Positions 51,801 to 57,149 are shown, counted from the first letter of the stretch. The stretch: DNA of 64,000 nt from Plazaster borealis (GCA_021014325.1 CM037469.1:19057701-19121700), one strand, 5' to 3'. Notes: generated by a model from the sequence alone, not told the origin. A program made the numbers and translations.

Positions 51801-54800
51801 AAATAAAATAAAATGTAAACATAAATTCCTGGTAACGGGCCTGAACAAGCCCCTTTTTATGTAACTTACTATTTAAAAAAAAACATAGTCTGGCGTGAGT
51901 GTAAGAAGAAAAAAAATCTGCATGTAAATGGAAAAATAGTTTTAAAAACATCGAAATTATCTCATCAAAGCGTATAAAATGTAAAAGAATTTCCCTGGAA
52001 GTTTCCAATCACAAAAGTCCAGATTTCAAACGGGGGGGGGGGGGGCCCGGACAACAATTGAGGGGGCACGTGCCCCCCGTGCCCACCCCCCCTGTTAAGC
52101 CACTGACTATTATAAACAAAGAAAGAACTAAACGAACATTTTAAGACAGAAACTGGAATGACAATAGGGAAATATGACATAAAAAAAATAAACAAATTCA
52201 ATGTTTTGATTGAATTGTTTAGATTGTTGCGATCATCCAAGGTTGATTTTTTTCTGGTTCTTTGTGTATAATAAAAACTGAAATATTAAAACAATGTACA
52301 GTTCTCCAAATCTAACCTGCATTTCGCATTGAATGTTTATGAATACAAGTACACATCGGTTTCGAAATTACTGCTAAGACCAGAAAATTAGTAAGAATGT
52401 ATTTATTTTACAATTTTTTGAGCAATCAATAAACATCTCTGTAAAACGTTAAGCTTTAAAACATGGACTTCAATGAGGGACAAACAAGTTTAACTTACGC
52501 GTGTTACAGCCTGACCCCGTCCACCCAGTGCAACACTGATAGCATGTAGTATATCTGCAAGTCGAGCAAAAATGCCAAACATTTTAGTTTTGCCATTCAG
52601 TGCATTATTATATCAGTTATTAAAGGCACTGAACACGTTTGGTAATTGTCAAAGACCAGTGTTCTCACTTGGTGTTTACCAACATATGCATAAAATAAGA
52701 AATAATGAAAGAAAAACACCCTTGTTGTACAAATTTATGTGCTTTCAGATAGGAATAAAAACTTCTTGCAAGAAGTTTTTTATTATTTTAGTGAGATATT
52801 ACCCCTTTCTCAAAAACTACGATACTTCAGAGGGAGTCGTTTCCTACAATGTTTTATACTATCAACAGCTCCCCGTTGCTTGTTACAAAGTAAGTTTTTA
52901 TGCTAATATTTGTTTTGAGTAATTACCAAACGTGTACGATACCTTTAAAGGACATCATACCATAAACGATACAAGTTTAACGTAAAGTGCGAGTCAAACA
53001 AATTTTCCCCGGTTTTGTTTAGATTCTTTATTCCCCTAAAAAAGGAGGCCACAACGGTTAGAGGCATACAAACTCCAAGTTTAAACATACAAAAAAGAGT
53101 ATATTAATCAAACAAATTAATAACTATATCTCCATAAAATTCAAATCAAAAAGTGCACAAAATGCATGAAAACAATATATAGCAGCAGTTTTTAATATTC
53201 CAGCTTTCTAAGTACAATATGAAAAATCATCCATACTGTACAATTTTAAGAAATGCATTTTTATAATCGGCCATAAAACGAAGTTATTATAAACGAAATT
53301 TACATTACCGATTTTATTTATAAATAAACATTATTTCAAGTAGTTTTAAAATCAATCAAGGAATCCAAGCTATATATACATACTAGTTTTTTCTTTTTCA
53401 AATAGTTGACATGGTATAGACGGAGAGTTTATGGCTGTCAAGGTTCTCAGCACAGAAAATCTGTTTAGCCCCCAAAAATAACTTGTATCGCGGCCTTAGA
53501 CGAATGCAAGGCTTAAACCATTATTTTGCGACGAGTCGTGCACAAATATCAAAGAGAAACAAAATGTCACGAAAAAACACTAAGGAATTTAAAGAACAAA
53601 GAGACATTTTGTTCTCTTATTTTTTTCCTCAGTTTAACTGTAAAGCTATTAACATGTACATTCCTAATTCTGTAACAATTCAATCAAAACTTAAGCTCTG
53701 ATTGTTCAGTGAACAGTAATTACACTAAAGCAACAAATAATAGGATACGGTAATGCGCCTTGTTTGTTCATATTCAAATATGTTATATAATTTGTTTCAT
53801 TATTACGTCAAGACATATATCTATTAATTAACAATCCAGGATGAATAGGAAACGACAAGTAATTCCCAGTTTTATAGATATAGATGTGGGAGGAAAACCC
53901 ACGCAATCAGGTAGGGACTGGAAACCCGATCCACATGCAATTCTCCATGCTGTGGTGGGATTCGAACCGGGGTCTACAGAGGTGAAGGCAGGGAAAGACA
54001 CGTCCACTGAGATGGTAGCCAATGCAAGTGGTCTATAGACTGTGAAAGTATTGTGCGTATTCGAACTTCCAGGACAATTGTGGTCCCAAAACATATATAG
54101 AGTTTTACATGGGCGAAATTTTGTTTCGTCAATTATTTTAGTTTAACGTAGACAATGACCATGAAAATTATACATATTGTTGGGAATGTAATACTAAGTG
54201 ATACAACATATGAAATTAAAATAAATTCAACAATATAACGAAGAAAACCCGATAATTAAACTTAACCTCAGCTTCCGATTACTTGCAACAAATTAAGAAT
54301 TTGTGCACGGCTTGTTTTGGTCGCGCGATGATAATCGCAAAACGCTAATTTTGTCAGACGCTAAGCGTGGCTATGGTGGCCCTGAAGGGACATCGCAAAA
54401 AATCTTTGCAAATATTTGCGATGTCGCAAATATCTTTGCAAATATCTTTGCAAATATTTGTGATGTTTGCAAATATTATTTGCAATGTCGCAAATATCTT
54501 TTCAAATATTTTCGATGTCGCAAAAATCTTTGCAAATATCTTTGCAGATATTTGCGATGTCTCAAAAATCTTTGCAAATATTTGCGATGTTTGCAAATAT
54601 TTGCAATTTGCAATGTCGCAAATATCTTTGCAAAAATGTGCGATGTCGCAAATACTATCGCATACTTTTATGCATATAGTTGGCAAATTTGTGCCGGGTA
54701 TTTTTTCAAGAACCTAAAGAGTCTCAAAGTTGTTTGAGCTCCAGCCTTCATTCCATTAACATATACACACGGGTGGGTAGTCGGGTGCAGTTTTGGTGAT

Positions 54801-57149
54801 TGATTACTCTTCTGCTCTTTCCGCATGCGTGTATTACCATGGAGGTAGATATAGGCATCCGTGGTCATTTTTTTGATGAATCTCGACAAAAAAGTCAACA
54901 AGTCAACAATGGAATGAAGACTGGAACCCAAACAACGTTAAGACCCTTTAGGCTCTTGAAATAATGCCCGGCACAGATATGCAAACTATGCAACAAAGTT
55001 CGCGACAAGGTATACGATAATATAAGATATTTGCGACATTGCAAATATTGAAAACATCGCAGATACTTGCAAAGATATTTGCGACATCGCAAATAATTGC
55101 AAAGATATTTGCGATGTGCGATGTCCCTTCAGGGCCACCATACTTTTCATTGCAGTCTACGGTCGTTGAGGCGTAATGACGCGTGACGCATTTAAACTGC
55201 GCCATGCGTCATCGCCCGTCAGCGTATAAACCAGCTTTTAGTGGTTGCACATAATTCGGGCGTGTATTTACAAAAGGGGTTTCTAAAAAGTTTAGACCAA
55301 ATAAGCATCCTTGTCCCAGAGTTTAAATTTTGTTGTGTATGTATTATAAAAGCTAAATCTCATTTTATGAAAAACTGTCATGAATATTGTTGCTCAGATT
55401 TTTTTATAGATATTATTAAAAACAAAGCTTTTATTTCAGAAAAAGAATATACTCTTCGTTTGACGTGTTTTCTCGTTCCGATACGCGCGAGACTTGCACA
55501 GTTTATTGGAAATGTGTACACTGTCTTTAGGCTCTGTCCGAATTAGCCGCTACTGCTACGGCTGGAATTGCCGCCTCATCATACGTTGAAGAATATAGGA
55601 CGTATTCAGCAACACCCTTAGCAACAGTCGTTGCCGTACCGTAGCCGTCAATTCGAATGCGGTCCTAGAGGTAAAAGTTCAGACCAAATGTCGCGGACCC
55701 TAAAAGCAAACAAACCTGTATCTAGTACAACTTGACCATCCAATGAACCCACAATTAGTCGTATAGCGTTGTTGACAAGAGTAACTACAGCTGGTACTCC
55801 TGAAAGAATTTAAAAATATATGGAATCCTTAAAGCACATGTCTTACATTGGTAATTGTCAAAGACCAGTATCCACACTTGATGTGACCCATCATATACAT
55901 GAAATAACAAACCTGTGAAAGTTTAAGTTCAATCAGTCATATAAAGAATTGCATTTTTGAAACAAAAAACTTTGATCAAGCATAATTTGAAAACTGCTGA
56001 CGTCATCATGACGACATAGTTTATTTCTTATACAGACACTGAGATTAATAAGTTGTAAACAATAGTCTGCAAACAATATTTTTTGAAAATTTGACATGGT
56101 CTTTTTGTATTAAATATAGTTTGACCCCTGGGCCTTGCAATTAAATAATTAATGACGTCATTTTCTTCAAAAGCGCACTCTCGTGACAAATTTATGAAAA
56201 GGAACTATTTTGCTTAAAACCTGTTACAAGTTCACACAACAGTTTAAAACTTTGCACATACTTTTACATCTCAATGTCTGGATAAGAAATAATCTACGAC
56301 GTCATCAGTTTTGAAATTAGGCTTGAACAATGAAGTTTCTTATTTCAAAAATGAATTTTTTTAGAACAACAATTAACTTTATGTTTATTAATTAATGTTT
56401 TTTACTATTAATTATTTGTTTATTCAATTACCCTTCTCACGTGAAATTTACGAACTCCTGCATATTTGTTGTTTTTTGTGGGTTTGACCGAGGAGAAATT
56501 GAGATCTTCCAACATTTTATATTTAGAGATATACCTAAGTTTTATAAACAATGGCCTGAAGCGTGTTGGTTCTACTTTACGGAGAATTGCACCATGCAGT
56601 CTCTATTTACTTTAATGGTACTTGCTATGCGTGGAAATGATGGTATTTGAAGTGAATTGAATCACTAACGGACACAACATACACCATACTCAAGTGTACA
56701 TCTATGCGAATGGAGAGACTTATTGGTCCTATTATTAAAGTAACTAAAGTCAATGCATGAGGCATGCATGAGGAGGTCGATAGGGCTTCGACCTGTATAG
56801 AGAGTCACTAGACTAGAAGATGTGCAGACTTAATACTAGAAGGTGTGGATTTAATGAAGGTCACAACGTTGATTAAGTTTGATATATTGAGTTCAATGGG
56901 TGCTAGATATGTGGCTTGGTGTACCCCTTCCTAATTCGTCTGCATAGTCTTCTGGGAATCTCAGTAATTATTTAGAGGATGTAAGGGGTACCTCTGTTTT
57001 GAGCACGGTACAGATAAATCGGTGATACTTTGTGGAGCTGCTGTAAATAATATCCCATTACAAATATTTGGAAAATATAAGTTTTCAACTCACTTAACAT
57101 TAGCGACTTCCAACGCCAAGAAAATAATCACGAAGTTGATTACAACCAT
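18569..57149 (-). CDS. Giant secreted EMI/EGF/fibronectin-III-like protein, 55 traced exons
   Basis: Reads from ATG at 57149 down to about 18569: roughly 10.4 kb of coding sequence in 55 exons, about 3,450 residues. Module order: signal peptide (exon 1), EMI-like Cys module (2-3), EGF-like modules (4-6), an unassigned region (7-9), then about 20 fibronectin-III-like repeats. The repeats carry W-x-G-F-x-D..SGI..YEW-x-x-G, later VxAxNxAGL and SDGVVVDxxPP motifs. A galactose-binding/DUF642-like domain lies in exons 48-49. Splice sites are GT..AG and phases agree at all junctions except where indels are noted (exons 26, 29, 49, 55). No transmembrane segment was found, so the product is inferred to be secreted or extracellular matrix. 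I recognise the architecture type but no named orthologue. The 3' end is uncertain. Confidence 0.85.
18824..19714. other. Intron 54, nothing recognised
   Basis: Very AT-rich, with many short A/T runs. No exon was found that would correct the frame between exons 54 and 55. Confidence 0.4.
19715..19918 (-). CDS. Giant gene exon 54
   Basis: CRLTGPSYSTSPWKRCGSAS, then YSLSVRAVNHVDLMSQAIIK and NFTVETSRPTSQ: closing strand VRAVN plus a T..S.P linker. Donor gtatgt, phase 0. Confidence 0.87.
20030..20401 (+). mobile_element. Family A element, intron 53
   Basis: Full-length, ends TTTAAAGACACTGAACACG and CACGATACCTTTAAA. The central palindrome is changed to CTTCTTGTTAAGAAG, still self-complementary. 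Confidence 0.82.
20599..20930 (-). CDS. Giant gene exon 53
   Basis: GLEPGLDDILPSTVTPDSES, LFATVKCYNEAGRSSWKSSD, GVTIVTEPPSS and LKASWEGFMDPFGIQFYQ. Confidence 0.91.
21185..21277 (-). CDS. Giant gene exon 52
   Basis: DFSSDDKSVAFSWSASDPES then GINHCEWAIG: compact complete core. Confidence 0.9.
21477..21836 (-). mobile_element. Family A element, intron 51
   Basis: Minus orientation. Runs from the GTTTGGTAATTACTC end to CGTGTTCAGTGCCTTTAA, with core GACTTCTTGCAAGAAG. Confidence 0.82.
21888..22109 (-). CDS. Giant gene exon 51
   Basis: GTSSGGTQLQNFKSVGTQTN, then FVYITVTAKNAADLISVVTS and DRELIDLTTPIIHSVLDGG. Confidence 0.89.
22483..22627 (-). CDS. Giant gene exon 50
   Basis: VTLISIEPSTGQGSVDVHTQ, then LQAKWHFLDPESPIIDYNWA and IG: FN3-like core resumes after the lectin-like domain. 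Confidence 0.88.
22936..23539 (-). CDS. Giant gene exon 49: DUF642/galactose-binding-like domain, frame-broken
   Basis: Largest exon. It opens with a Ser/Thr-rich insert in which a 25-residue unit (TDNSSLASSTESPVV..) occurs twice. The domain follows: FLSLHGSISQTFNSTP, GSHYRVLFTSHVVPSHEPLL, NQEGRIEAPGLNRVFRLYSR and ending GILLDNIQ. A one-base loss in CCCC (23203-23206) is needed between STP and GSHY. Two more shifts near 23313 and 23263 would restore VGYDTQITVVTAEEDCS. The length of 604 needs a net +1 to fit its neighbours. Confidence 0.78.
23718..23793 (-). repeat. Degenerate tRNA-like sequence
   Basis: The minus strand has a plausible D-arm box A (TAGCTGAGCTGGTAAGGCGC) and box B-like GGTTCAAGTCC. 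The T stem does not pair, so this looks like a pseudo-tRNA or SINE head in intron 48, not a working tRNA gene. Confidence 0.45.
23911..24081 (-). CDS. Giant gene exon 48: end of a repeat and start of lectin-like domain
   Basis: IRYYSRVSAVDAAGRASDQV, then FSDGFVVDVTPPEPQNS, then GDNLIVNPSFEGQNEP. NLIVNPSFE is the usual opening of DUF642/galactose-binding-like domains. Confidence 0.88.
24085..24758. other. Intron 47, nothing recognised
   Basis: About 675 AT-rich bases with no exon, RNA or repeat family supported. Confidence 0.4.
24759..24962 (-). CDS. Giant gene exon 47
   Basis: LHDVEYQNSSTLISASWHGF, then TDLESYIDHYEWCVGRTPDP. A very clear FN3-like core. Confidence 0.9.
24963..25914. other. 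Intron 46, mostly unassigned
   Basis: 950 bases without coding signal. The part near 25790-25895 resembles an old family A relative (tttcacaggtttgttaattc, caggtctttggcaattacca). Confidence 0.45.
25915..26121 (-). CDS. Giant gene exon 46
   Basis: GEDIRLFADNILPSSISRTQ, YYSNVRAINKAGLHTLRSSD and GFVVDRRQPDAGLVFDGI. Confidence 0.9.
   Translation of the reverse strand: MRISVFLPTISYHRVYQGHSSLILIYRAGTVTIAMYGQSTKLVCTHSEAVMVLWLIGDNRMLDWCLMG
26331..26472 (-). CDS. Giant gene exon 45
   Basis: IKDLATDASSEDTDYLTDPD, then LYLSWEGVFRDDEISHYEIS. Clear core. Ends in phase 1. Confidence 0.88.
26647..26786 (-). CDS. Giant gene exon 44
   Basis: RMLTAGLKYHFYIRAWYNAT, then FRSDGVTPDIRAPEISKVRG: closing strand and SDGVT..I.AP linker. 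Confidence 0.88.
26891..27061. mobile_element. MITE in a SINE-like tail
   Basis: Bounded by CCGG on both sides. The inner ends TGTGGCAGGAGATTCTGTCC and GACAGATTCCCCCGGGACA form an inverted repeat rich in G/C runs. The surrounding sequence (taataatgatgagcattta..; ..gatgctcatggcgc) resembles the tail of a SINE. Confidence 0.55.
27764..27891 (-). CDS. Giant gene exon 43
   Basis: YEWSIGDDSSSDVEPTGVFD, then VWFDIGQENHTIVMLDK. Joins exon 42 through a split Trp codon. Confidence 0.86.
28453..28603 (-). CDS. Giant gene exon 42
   Basis: NPNTEIEVLDVVDLNFDDIN, then MMAAAWRVSEQKGLSINW. Acidic. Core 'AAWRVSEQKGLSINWYEWSIGD' (read across exon 43) is diverged. Phase 2 end. Confidence 0.84.
29030..29210 (-). 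CDS. Giant gene exon 41: Cys-rich insert
   Basis: VGLPSSRHHSTFEVSETSPD, then CQSTSCEGHCSCAPINEACS and TAQGLCGDLTR. Six cysteines replace the usual SDG..PP linker. Confidence 0.82.
29480..29623 (-). CDS. Giant gene exon 40
   Basis: SGPVRVNHSSAGMSLDEGIA, then NHYLYVSLWAVNG: closing strand. Phase 0 at both ends. Confidence 0.86.
29706..29918 (-). CDS. Giant gene exon 39
   Basis: PEDTYNETSTESMTTQRPPR, then LAWLGFADLHSGISHYFVSV and GRTYGGSELTP. Starts with a Thr-rich stretch before the core. Confidence 0.86.
30260..30400 (-). CDS. Giant gene exon 38, two possible donors
   Basis: VDGSSPTVGTFAVGTESAAN, then a Ser/Thr linker. An 18-base direct repeat duplicates the donor TCAGTAGGT, so splicing can use 30260 or 30278. 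Both keep the frame (141 or 123 bases). Confidence 0.8.
30753..30881 (-). CDS. Giant gene exon 37
   Basis: IAGSEVDHTFTNLTLHEGSR, then YVITVVACNHAGLCTEAKSA and EFL. Closing strand with the paired-Cys variant CNHAGLC. Confidence 0.89.
31167..31286 (-). CDS. Giant gene exon 36
   Basis: VLCDVIRFSWKFNDPESGIK then DQYVSVGTRHNGDV. The core has lost the aromatic YEW signature. Confidence 0.86.
31589..31963 (-). mobile_element. Family A element, intron 35
   Basis: Both ends intact (TTAAAGGCACTGTTCACG, CGTGTTCAGTGCCTTTAA). Core TTTCTTGCAAGAAGC. Confidence 0.85.
31993..32320 (-). CDS. Giant gene exon 35
   Basis: MQLSAHWWGFHDPHSGLSHY, EWRAGTAPGSADI, YITVRAYNRIGMWSEASSNG and FRVDSSPPQVIQEP: an entire repeat in one exon. 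Confidence 0.91.
32682..32871 (-). CDS. Giant gene exon 34
   Basis: FKSDNLNLVPGFTYYVTVTA, CNAADLCASVTSDGVLVDDS and PPLVGRVYDGSPGGG. The donor gttggt is less common but still GT. Confidence 0.87.
33265..33541 (-). CDS. Giant gene exon 33
   Basis: AINHVGLITLRAFGAFTVEE, SPPVAGHVFDGDP and FWEGFHDPHSALVGYSLKTG. Contains a CKGC pair. Confidence 0.89.
33757..33937 (-). CDS. Giant gene exon 32
   Basis: WENVFTDVESGIAYFEWAVG, then SHPGHADVMPFT and LTLHEGHSYFISIK. A textbook repeat of this protein, with a complete core and closing strand. Confidence 0.9.
34570..34708 (-). CDS. Giant gene exon 31
   Basis: TDFVGLSTKSMSDAIMIDTT then PPTVSDIYTLDVGG: SDAIMIDTTPP linker. Ends in phase 2. Confidence 0.87.
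34960..35245 (+). pseudogene. LINE 3' end
   Basis: Plus strand reads LRSSYNSQHQLANGPRTNTR, then YGQRAFTSAAPSLWNNL. After a one-base shift it reads IRQATSTDLFKSLLKTHLFV and a stop. This is the 'GDRAFS.AAP.LWN.LP..IR....FK..LKT.LF' tail of LINE proteins, followed by a TTATTGTTATTATTA tail. In intron 30, opposite to the gene. Confidence 0.75.
35337..35453 (-). CDS. Giant gene exon 30
   Basis: GSMPGGSDVQDFTRVGITNS then LRLQNGHTYYAVIRA: the 'L.L..G..YY..VRA' closing part. Confidence 0.87.
35598..35702 (-). CDS. Giant gene exon 29, needs a one-base insertion
   Basis: Frame 0 gives SSTSELVVQWE. A base is missing at about 35667-35670, and the frame then continues FSDVEEHGLARHHSGIKYYE and YAIG. Both parts match the family core. 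The length is 105, but 106 are needed between exons 28 and 30. Confidence 0.8.
35894..36105 (-). CDS. Giant gene exon 28
   Basis: KEFVNVHGLSLEHGKRYRIC, then CSDGVVVDTTPPTPGSVWIG: one of the clearest copies of the SDGVVVDTTPP linker. Phase 0 end. Confidence 0.9.
36290..36618 (+). mobile_element. Family A element, 3'-truncated, intron 27
   Basis: Left end TTAAAGGCACTGGACACG, core ACTTCTTGCAAGAAGT. It stops after aagtaagtttttatgc, without the right terminal repeat. A separate fragment of only the left end (36142-36188) lies just upstream. Confidence 0.8.
36659..36874 (-). CDS. Giant gene exon 27
   Basis: VTLDQNALWPEADKNYISST, LSAVWPSLRHRNYVWAVIKD and PMAEGCGNT. The core is shortened. Acceptor ccctatag, donor gtaagg. 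Confidence 0.83.
37373..37537 (-). CDS. Giant gene exon 26, needs a one-base insertion
   Basis: Frame 0 reads SLFTASLEVHLDHDTCPRLA, then VRA. One base is then missing at about 37468, after which YNKAGLSSIVSKEVVDCDDV follows. The joined VRAYNKAGLSS matches the family motif. The exon is 165 bases, but 166 are needed to connect exons 25 (phase 0) and 27 (two-base start). Confidence 0.8.
37652..38025 (-). mobile_element. Family A element, intron 25
   Basis: Both ends and core ACTTCTTGCAAGAAGT intact. Its right end is about 20 bases from the exon 25 donor at 38045. Confidence 0.85.
38045..38335 (-). CDS. Giant gene exon 25
   Basis: VQFCHVSVCFQPIKSDGFWV, LSQPPVVGDI and LMDFYEWTIAEDG: closing strand, linker and next core. 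A family A element begins only about 20 bases past its donor. Confidence 0.86.
38604..38961 (-). mobile_element. Family A relative (diverged subfamily)
   Basis: Ends CCTTAAAGGCAGGGTGTAC and AAGTATACCCTGCCTGAA. It shares tggtaaagagca..gagctgttgatattataaaacattgt with family A, but its centre differs. Confidence 0.7.
38978..39096 (-). CDS. Giant gene exon 24
   Basis: VDNSSSEWVTLLDYQDLGTA then LGLHDGARLRSK. The 'LHDGARL' strand equals 'LHEGSRY' in exon 37. Confidence 0.82.
39457..39636 (-). CDS. Giant gene exon 23
   Basis: ITTPTGLSHHSFAPPQPCED, then SSTSGISARWTIPEM and VLWAVEKEMQ. A diverged FN3-like core. Confidence 0.82.
39874..40012 (-). CDS. Giant gene exon 22
   Basis: TYFFTVRATSEVGSVNVTSD then GIKVIPEGQILEG: closing strand and SDG linker with a changed PP motif. 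Confidence 0.86.
40414..40617 (-). CDS. Giant gene exon 21
   Basis: RLSAQWFGFEHPHLDINYEV then AVGTGSDGSYDV: W-x-GFxxP core. Phase 0 at both ends. Confidence 0.86.
40980..41257 (-). CDS. Giant gene exon 20
   Basis: HTRGGTETVSFRSKNEYVIG, HEYYISVKAENGAGLSTVGT and RGVVLDVPPSGEGVDFG: a full closing strand (AENGAGLS) plus linker. Confidence 0.87.
41536..41686 (-). CDS. Giant gene exon 19
   Basis: FVGPIVVDTTRPMFVGHILV is the VVDTT.P linker; TDDEDAELAYQVGIG follows. Ends one base into a codon. Confidence 0.86.
42240..42480 (-). pseudogene. LINE C-terminal fragment abutting exon 18
   Basis: The intron sequence directly after the exon 18 donor stays open and reads DRHGFNTRNADSLNVVLPKP, then FNYSGAAIWNKLP. 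This is the 'NTRN..L..P......F.YSG..WN.LP' tail typical of LINE open reading frames. It has no upstream reverse transcriptase here. Confidence 0.65.
42481..42699 (-). CDS. Giant gene exon 18
   Basis: IILSWSGSDAESSISDYEIG then FFLIVKAINKAQLAFST before donor gtatgt. The open frame runs on into a LINE fragment in the intron. Confidence 0.87.
43050..43194 (-). CDS. Giant gene exon 17
   Basis: SKATVVSDITVYPGQDVLND and FIGEDINCQWTSGIQQKVFL. Open throughout and phase-consistent. Repeat core not obvious. Confidence 0.8.
43514..43788 (-). CDS. Giant gene exon 16
   Basis: GMYFITVIAYNRALEPSVPI then CSDGVMIDTSPPELSN: closing strand plus the SDGVMIDTSPP linker that recurs in this gene. Ends in phase 2. 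Confidence 0.88.
43838..44003 (-). mobile_element. Family A element, half copy, intron 15
   Basis: Left half only, from TTAAAGGTATCGTGCACG to the gaaagaggtaatttctcact block. The palindrome and right half are missing. Confidence 0.75.
44051..44257 (-). CDS. Giant gene exon 15
   Basis: ITVDASPPQAGVVHDGIRGS, then AAHWEGFFDRESGVKFYEYI: a linker plus a well-conserved FN3-like core. Confidence 0.88.
44363..44533 (-). CDS. Giant gene exon 14
   Basis: DNEDCDPVTCMCVPVGDCYN is a four-Cys loop. Then FDYYIMLTVTNHARLVTSQT gives the YY.xLTVTN closing strand. Confidence 0.84.
44651..44777 (-). CDS. Giant gene exon 13
   Basis: VEFRTYDIHSGVRTIEWRLF contains the D.HSGV..IEW core. Phase 1-nt start matches exon 12; ends in phase 0 before gtaaaa. 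Confidence 0.83.
45030..45396 (-). CDS. Giant gene exon 12
   Basis: 122 residues, including YDQNFGKRGRAAIPNALGIT, VEARDIAGHFARDSVLVHAD and SSPPIIEDF. The last two are the FN3-like closing strand and its 'D.SPP' linker. Ends in phase 2. Confidence 0.85.
45823..46119 (-). CDS. Giant gene exon 11
   Basis: Begins GVYSIVLTVVDNAGNTRLSR, the closing strand of a FN3-like repeat (V.DNAGN), followed by FFDDDPNDV. It ends with a linker rich in His and Gly. Confidence 0.82.
46552..46690. repeat. Dispersed repeat, also at 61637-61780
   Basis: Shares agcatt(a/c)tcctgaaga(t/c)g, atcagagca(c/t)actgatcg and aaacgttgag with 61637-61700, then the tgt(t/c)accgcaaacctc block. The frame reads SPEDDQS.LIETLS in the second copy. 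Function not recognised. Confidence 0.6.
46749..46929 (-). CDS. Giant gene exon 10: first FN3-like core
   Basis: AVFTVTWEGWVDDLSGIKDF carries the W-x-G..D..SGI core that repeats through the rest of the protein. Confidence 0.85.
47109..47322 (-). CDS. Giant gene exon 9
   Basis: LRYDLTSVSGGYMKLHDRDN, then FDFTDPYHCVDVNSGCRNTM, then LHAGDDVTSE. Unassigned, with two cysteines close together. Ends in phase 0. Confidence 0.82.
47685..47829 (-). CDS. Giant gene exon 8
   Basis: Reads ARTSTYSIATSASCSTAGSR and FSINYNSWTPATGD, with two cysteines. Domain unassigned. Ends in phase 2 and joins exon 9. Confidence 0.8.
48323..48690 (+). repeat. tRNA-derived SINE, copy 2
   Basis: tRNA-Leu-like head with box A GTGGCCAAGCGG and box B GGGTTCGAATCCC. 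Then cttaagcaagacacttaacc and cttcggatgggacgtaaagc, ending in (ATA)n at 48663-48689. In intron 7, opposite to the gene. Confidence 0.85.
48926..49180 (-). CDS. Giant gene exon 7: unassigned domain
   Basis: 85 residues beginning DTSQAPVLSEHRATLRKGTT. No known domain recognised. Beta-rich in look. Phase-consistent with exons 6 and 8. Confidence 0.75.
49217..49603 (-). mobile_element. Family B element, copy 1, intron 6
   Basis: Ends GGGTCTGTATACGTTTGG and ATATACAGACCCTTC. A perfect 38-base palindrome at 49370-49407 is centred on GCGTTACAGCTGTAACGC. It shares several blocks with family A, including the ataaaaacttact block and attttcacaggtt. Confidence 0.8.
49757..49861 (-). CDS. Giant gene exon 6: EGF-like
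   Basis: KQCSWRTDSNACYPGSCMDA then SCSCAAGFSGTDCRS: a typical EGF ending CxCxxGFxGxxC. Acceptor ttcctcccag, donor gtgagt. Confidence 0.88.
50205..50280. repeat. A-run/(AT)n/T-run low-complexity tract
   Basis: About 15 A, then (TA)n, then TTTATT repeats and T-rich sequence, in intron 5. Confidence 0.85.
50594..50731 (-). CDS. Giant gene exon 5: cysteine-rich EGF-like
   Basis: Contains CTQIANCLAGFCTNSYDQKC and CDTCDGDFGPAHG, ending near CI. The phase agrees on both sides. Donor gtgagt; the acceptor gtgaag is weak but is the only in-frame choice seen. Confidence 0.8.
51089..51190 (-). CDS. Giant gene exon 4: EGF-like
   Basis: LCFGSTACPNGGICTSPDYC followed by SSCNRGYYSPRCY: six-cysteine EGF-like spacing. 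An in-frame ATG upstream in the intron (51233) is not the start, because exons 1-3 splice in phase to this acceptor (tattttag). Confidence 0.87.
51610..52105. mobile_element. G/C-run repetitive element, copy 2, intron 3
   Basis: Ends GCGGCGTAACTAGGG and CCTGTTAAGCCACTG. It shares its order of blocks with 4740-5694 in reverse orientation, including the AAATAAAATAAAATAAA tract and GGCACGTGCCCCCC. Confidence 0.6.
52499..52554 (-). CDS. Giant gene exon 3: EMI-like module, second half
   Basis: Joins exon 2 as ..CTRYR|YTTCYQCCTGWTGSGCNT. The CCxGW.G.GC string is the hallmark end of EMI-type modules. Acceptor cttgcag, donor gtaagt. Confidence 0.85.
52620..52949 (+). mobile_element. Family A element, intron 2
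   Basis: Both ends present (TTAAAGGCACTGAACACG, GTGTACGATACCTTTAA), core ACTTCTTGCAAGAAGT. An internal deletion removes the part after tgcataaaataag. Confidence 0.83.
53830..54060 (-). repeat. tRNA-derived SINE, second family
   Basis: On the minus strand there is a tRNA-like head with box B GGTTCGAATCCCACC, followed by catgtggatcgggtttccag and gcgtgggttttcctccc. This differs from the SINE at 48323. Confidence 0.6.
54372..55142. mobile_element. Foldback element with subrepeat-filled arms
   Basis: Ends TATGGTGGCCCTGAAGGGA and TCCCTTCAGGGCCACCATA. The left arm (54372-54660) is filled with TTTGCGATGTCGCAAATATC repeats. The right arm carries their reverse complement, and the inner flanks (tgccgggtatt..; cattccatt) also match inverted. 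771 bp, noncoding. The architecture is like foldback transposons. Confidence 0.75.
55538..55663. mobile_element. Short MITE next to exon 2
   Basis: Ends CGAATTAGCCGCTACTGCTA and GTACCGTAGCCGTCAATTCG are inverted repeats. The same element lies at the matching place beside the duplicate exon (59109-59226). Confidence 0.65.
55716..55799 (-). CDS. Giant gene exon 2: EMI-like Cys module, first half
   Basis: Phase-matched to exon 1 through a shared Lys codon. Reads STSCSYSCQQRYTTNCGFIG then WSSCTRY, with four cysteines. A near-identical exon sits at 59278-59361. Confidence 0.85.
55830..57093. other. Intron 1
   Basis: Starts with a family A relative (cttaaagcacatgtcttaca, gtcaaagaccagtatccaca; 55830-55945). 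The rest shows no exon. 56950-56990 matches 60787-60830 as part of the tandem duplication. Confidence 0.5.
57094..57149 (-). CDS. Giant gene exon 1: start and signal peptide
   Basis: ATG at 57149-57147 opens MVVINFVIIFLALEVANV, a hydrophobic secretion signal, ending with two bases of a codon before donor gtgagt. An acceptor-like attaacag lies 24 bases upstream of ATG, suggesting a further noncoding exon. Confidence 0.75.

Noticed and set aside
54303..55205. Open frames of up to 144 codons on both strands
   Set aside because: They fall in the foldback element's palindromic subrepeats and show the same CKYL/ANIF residue repeats in several frames.
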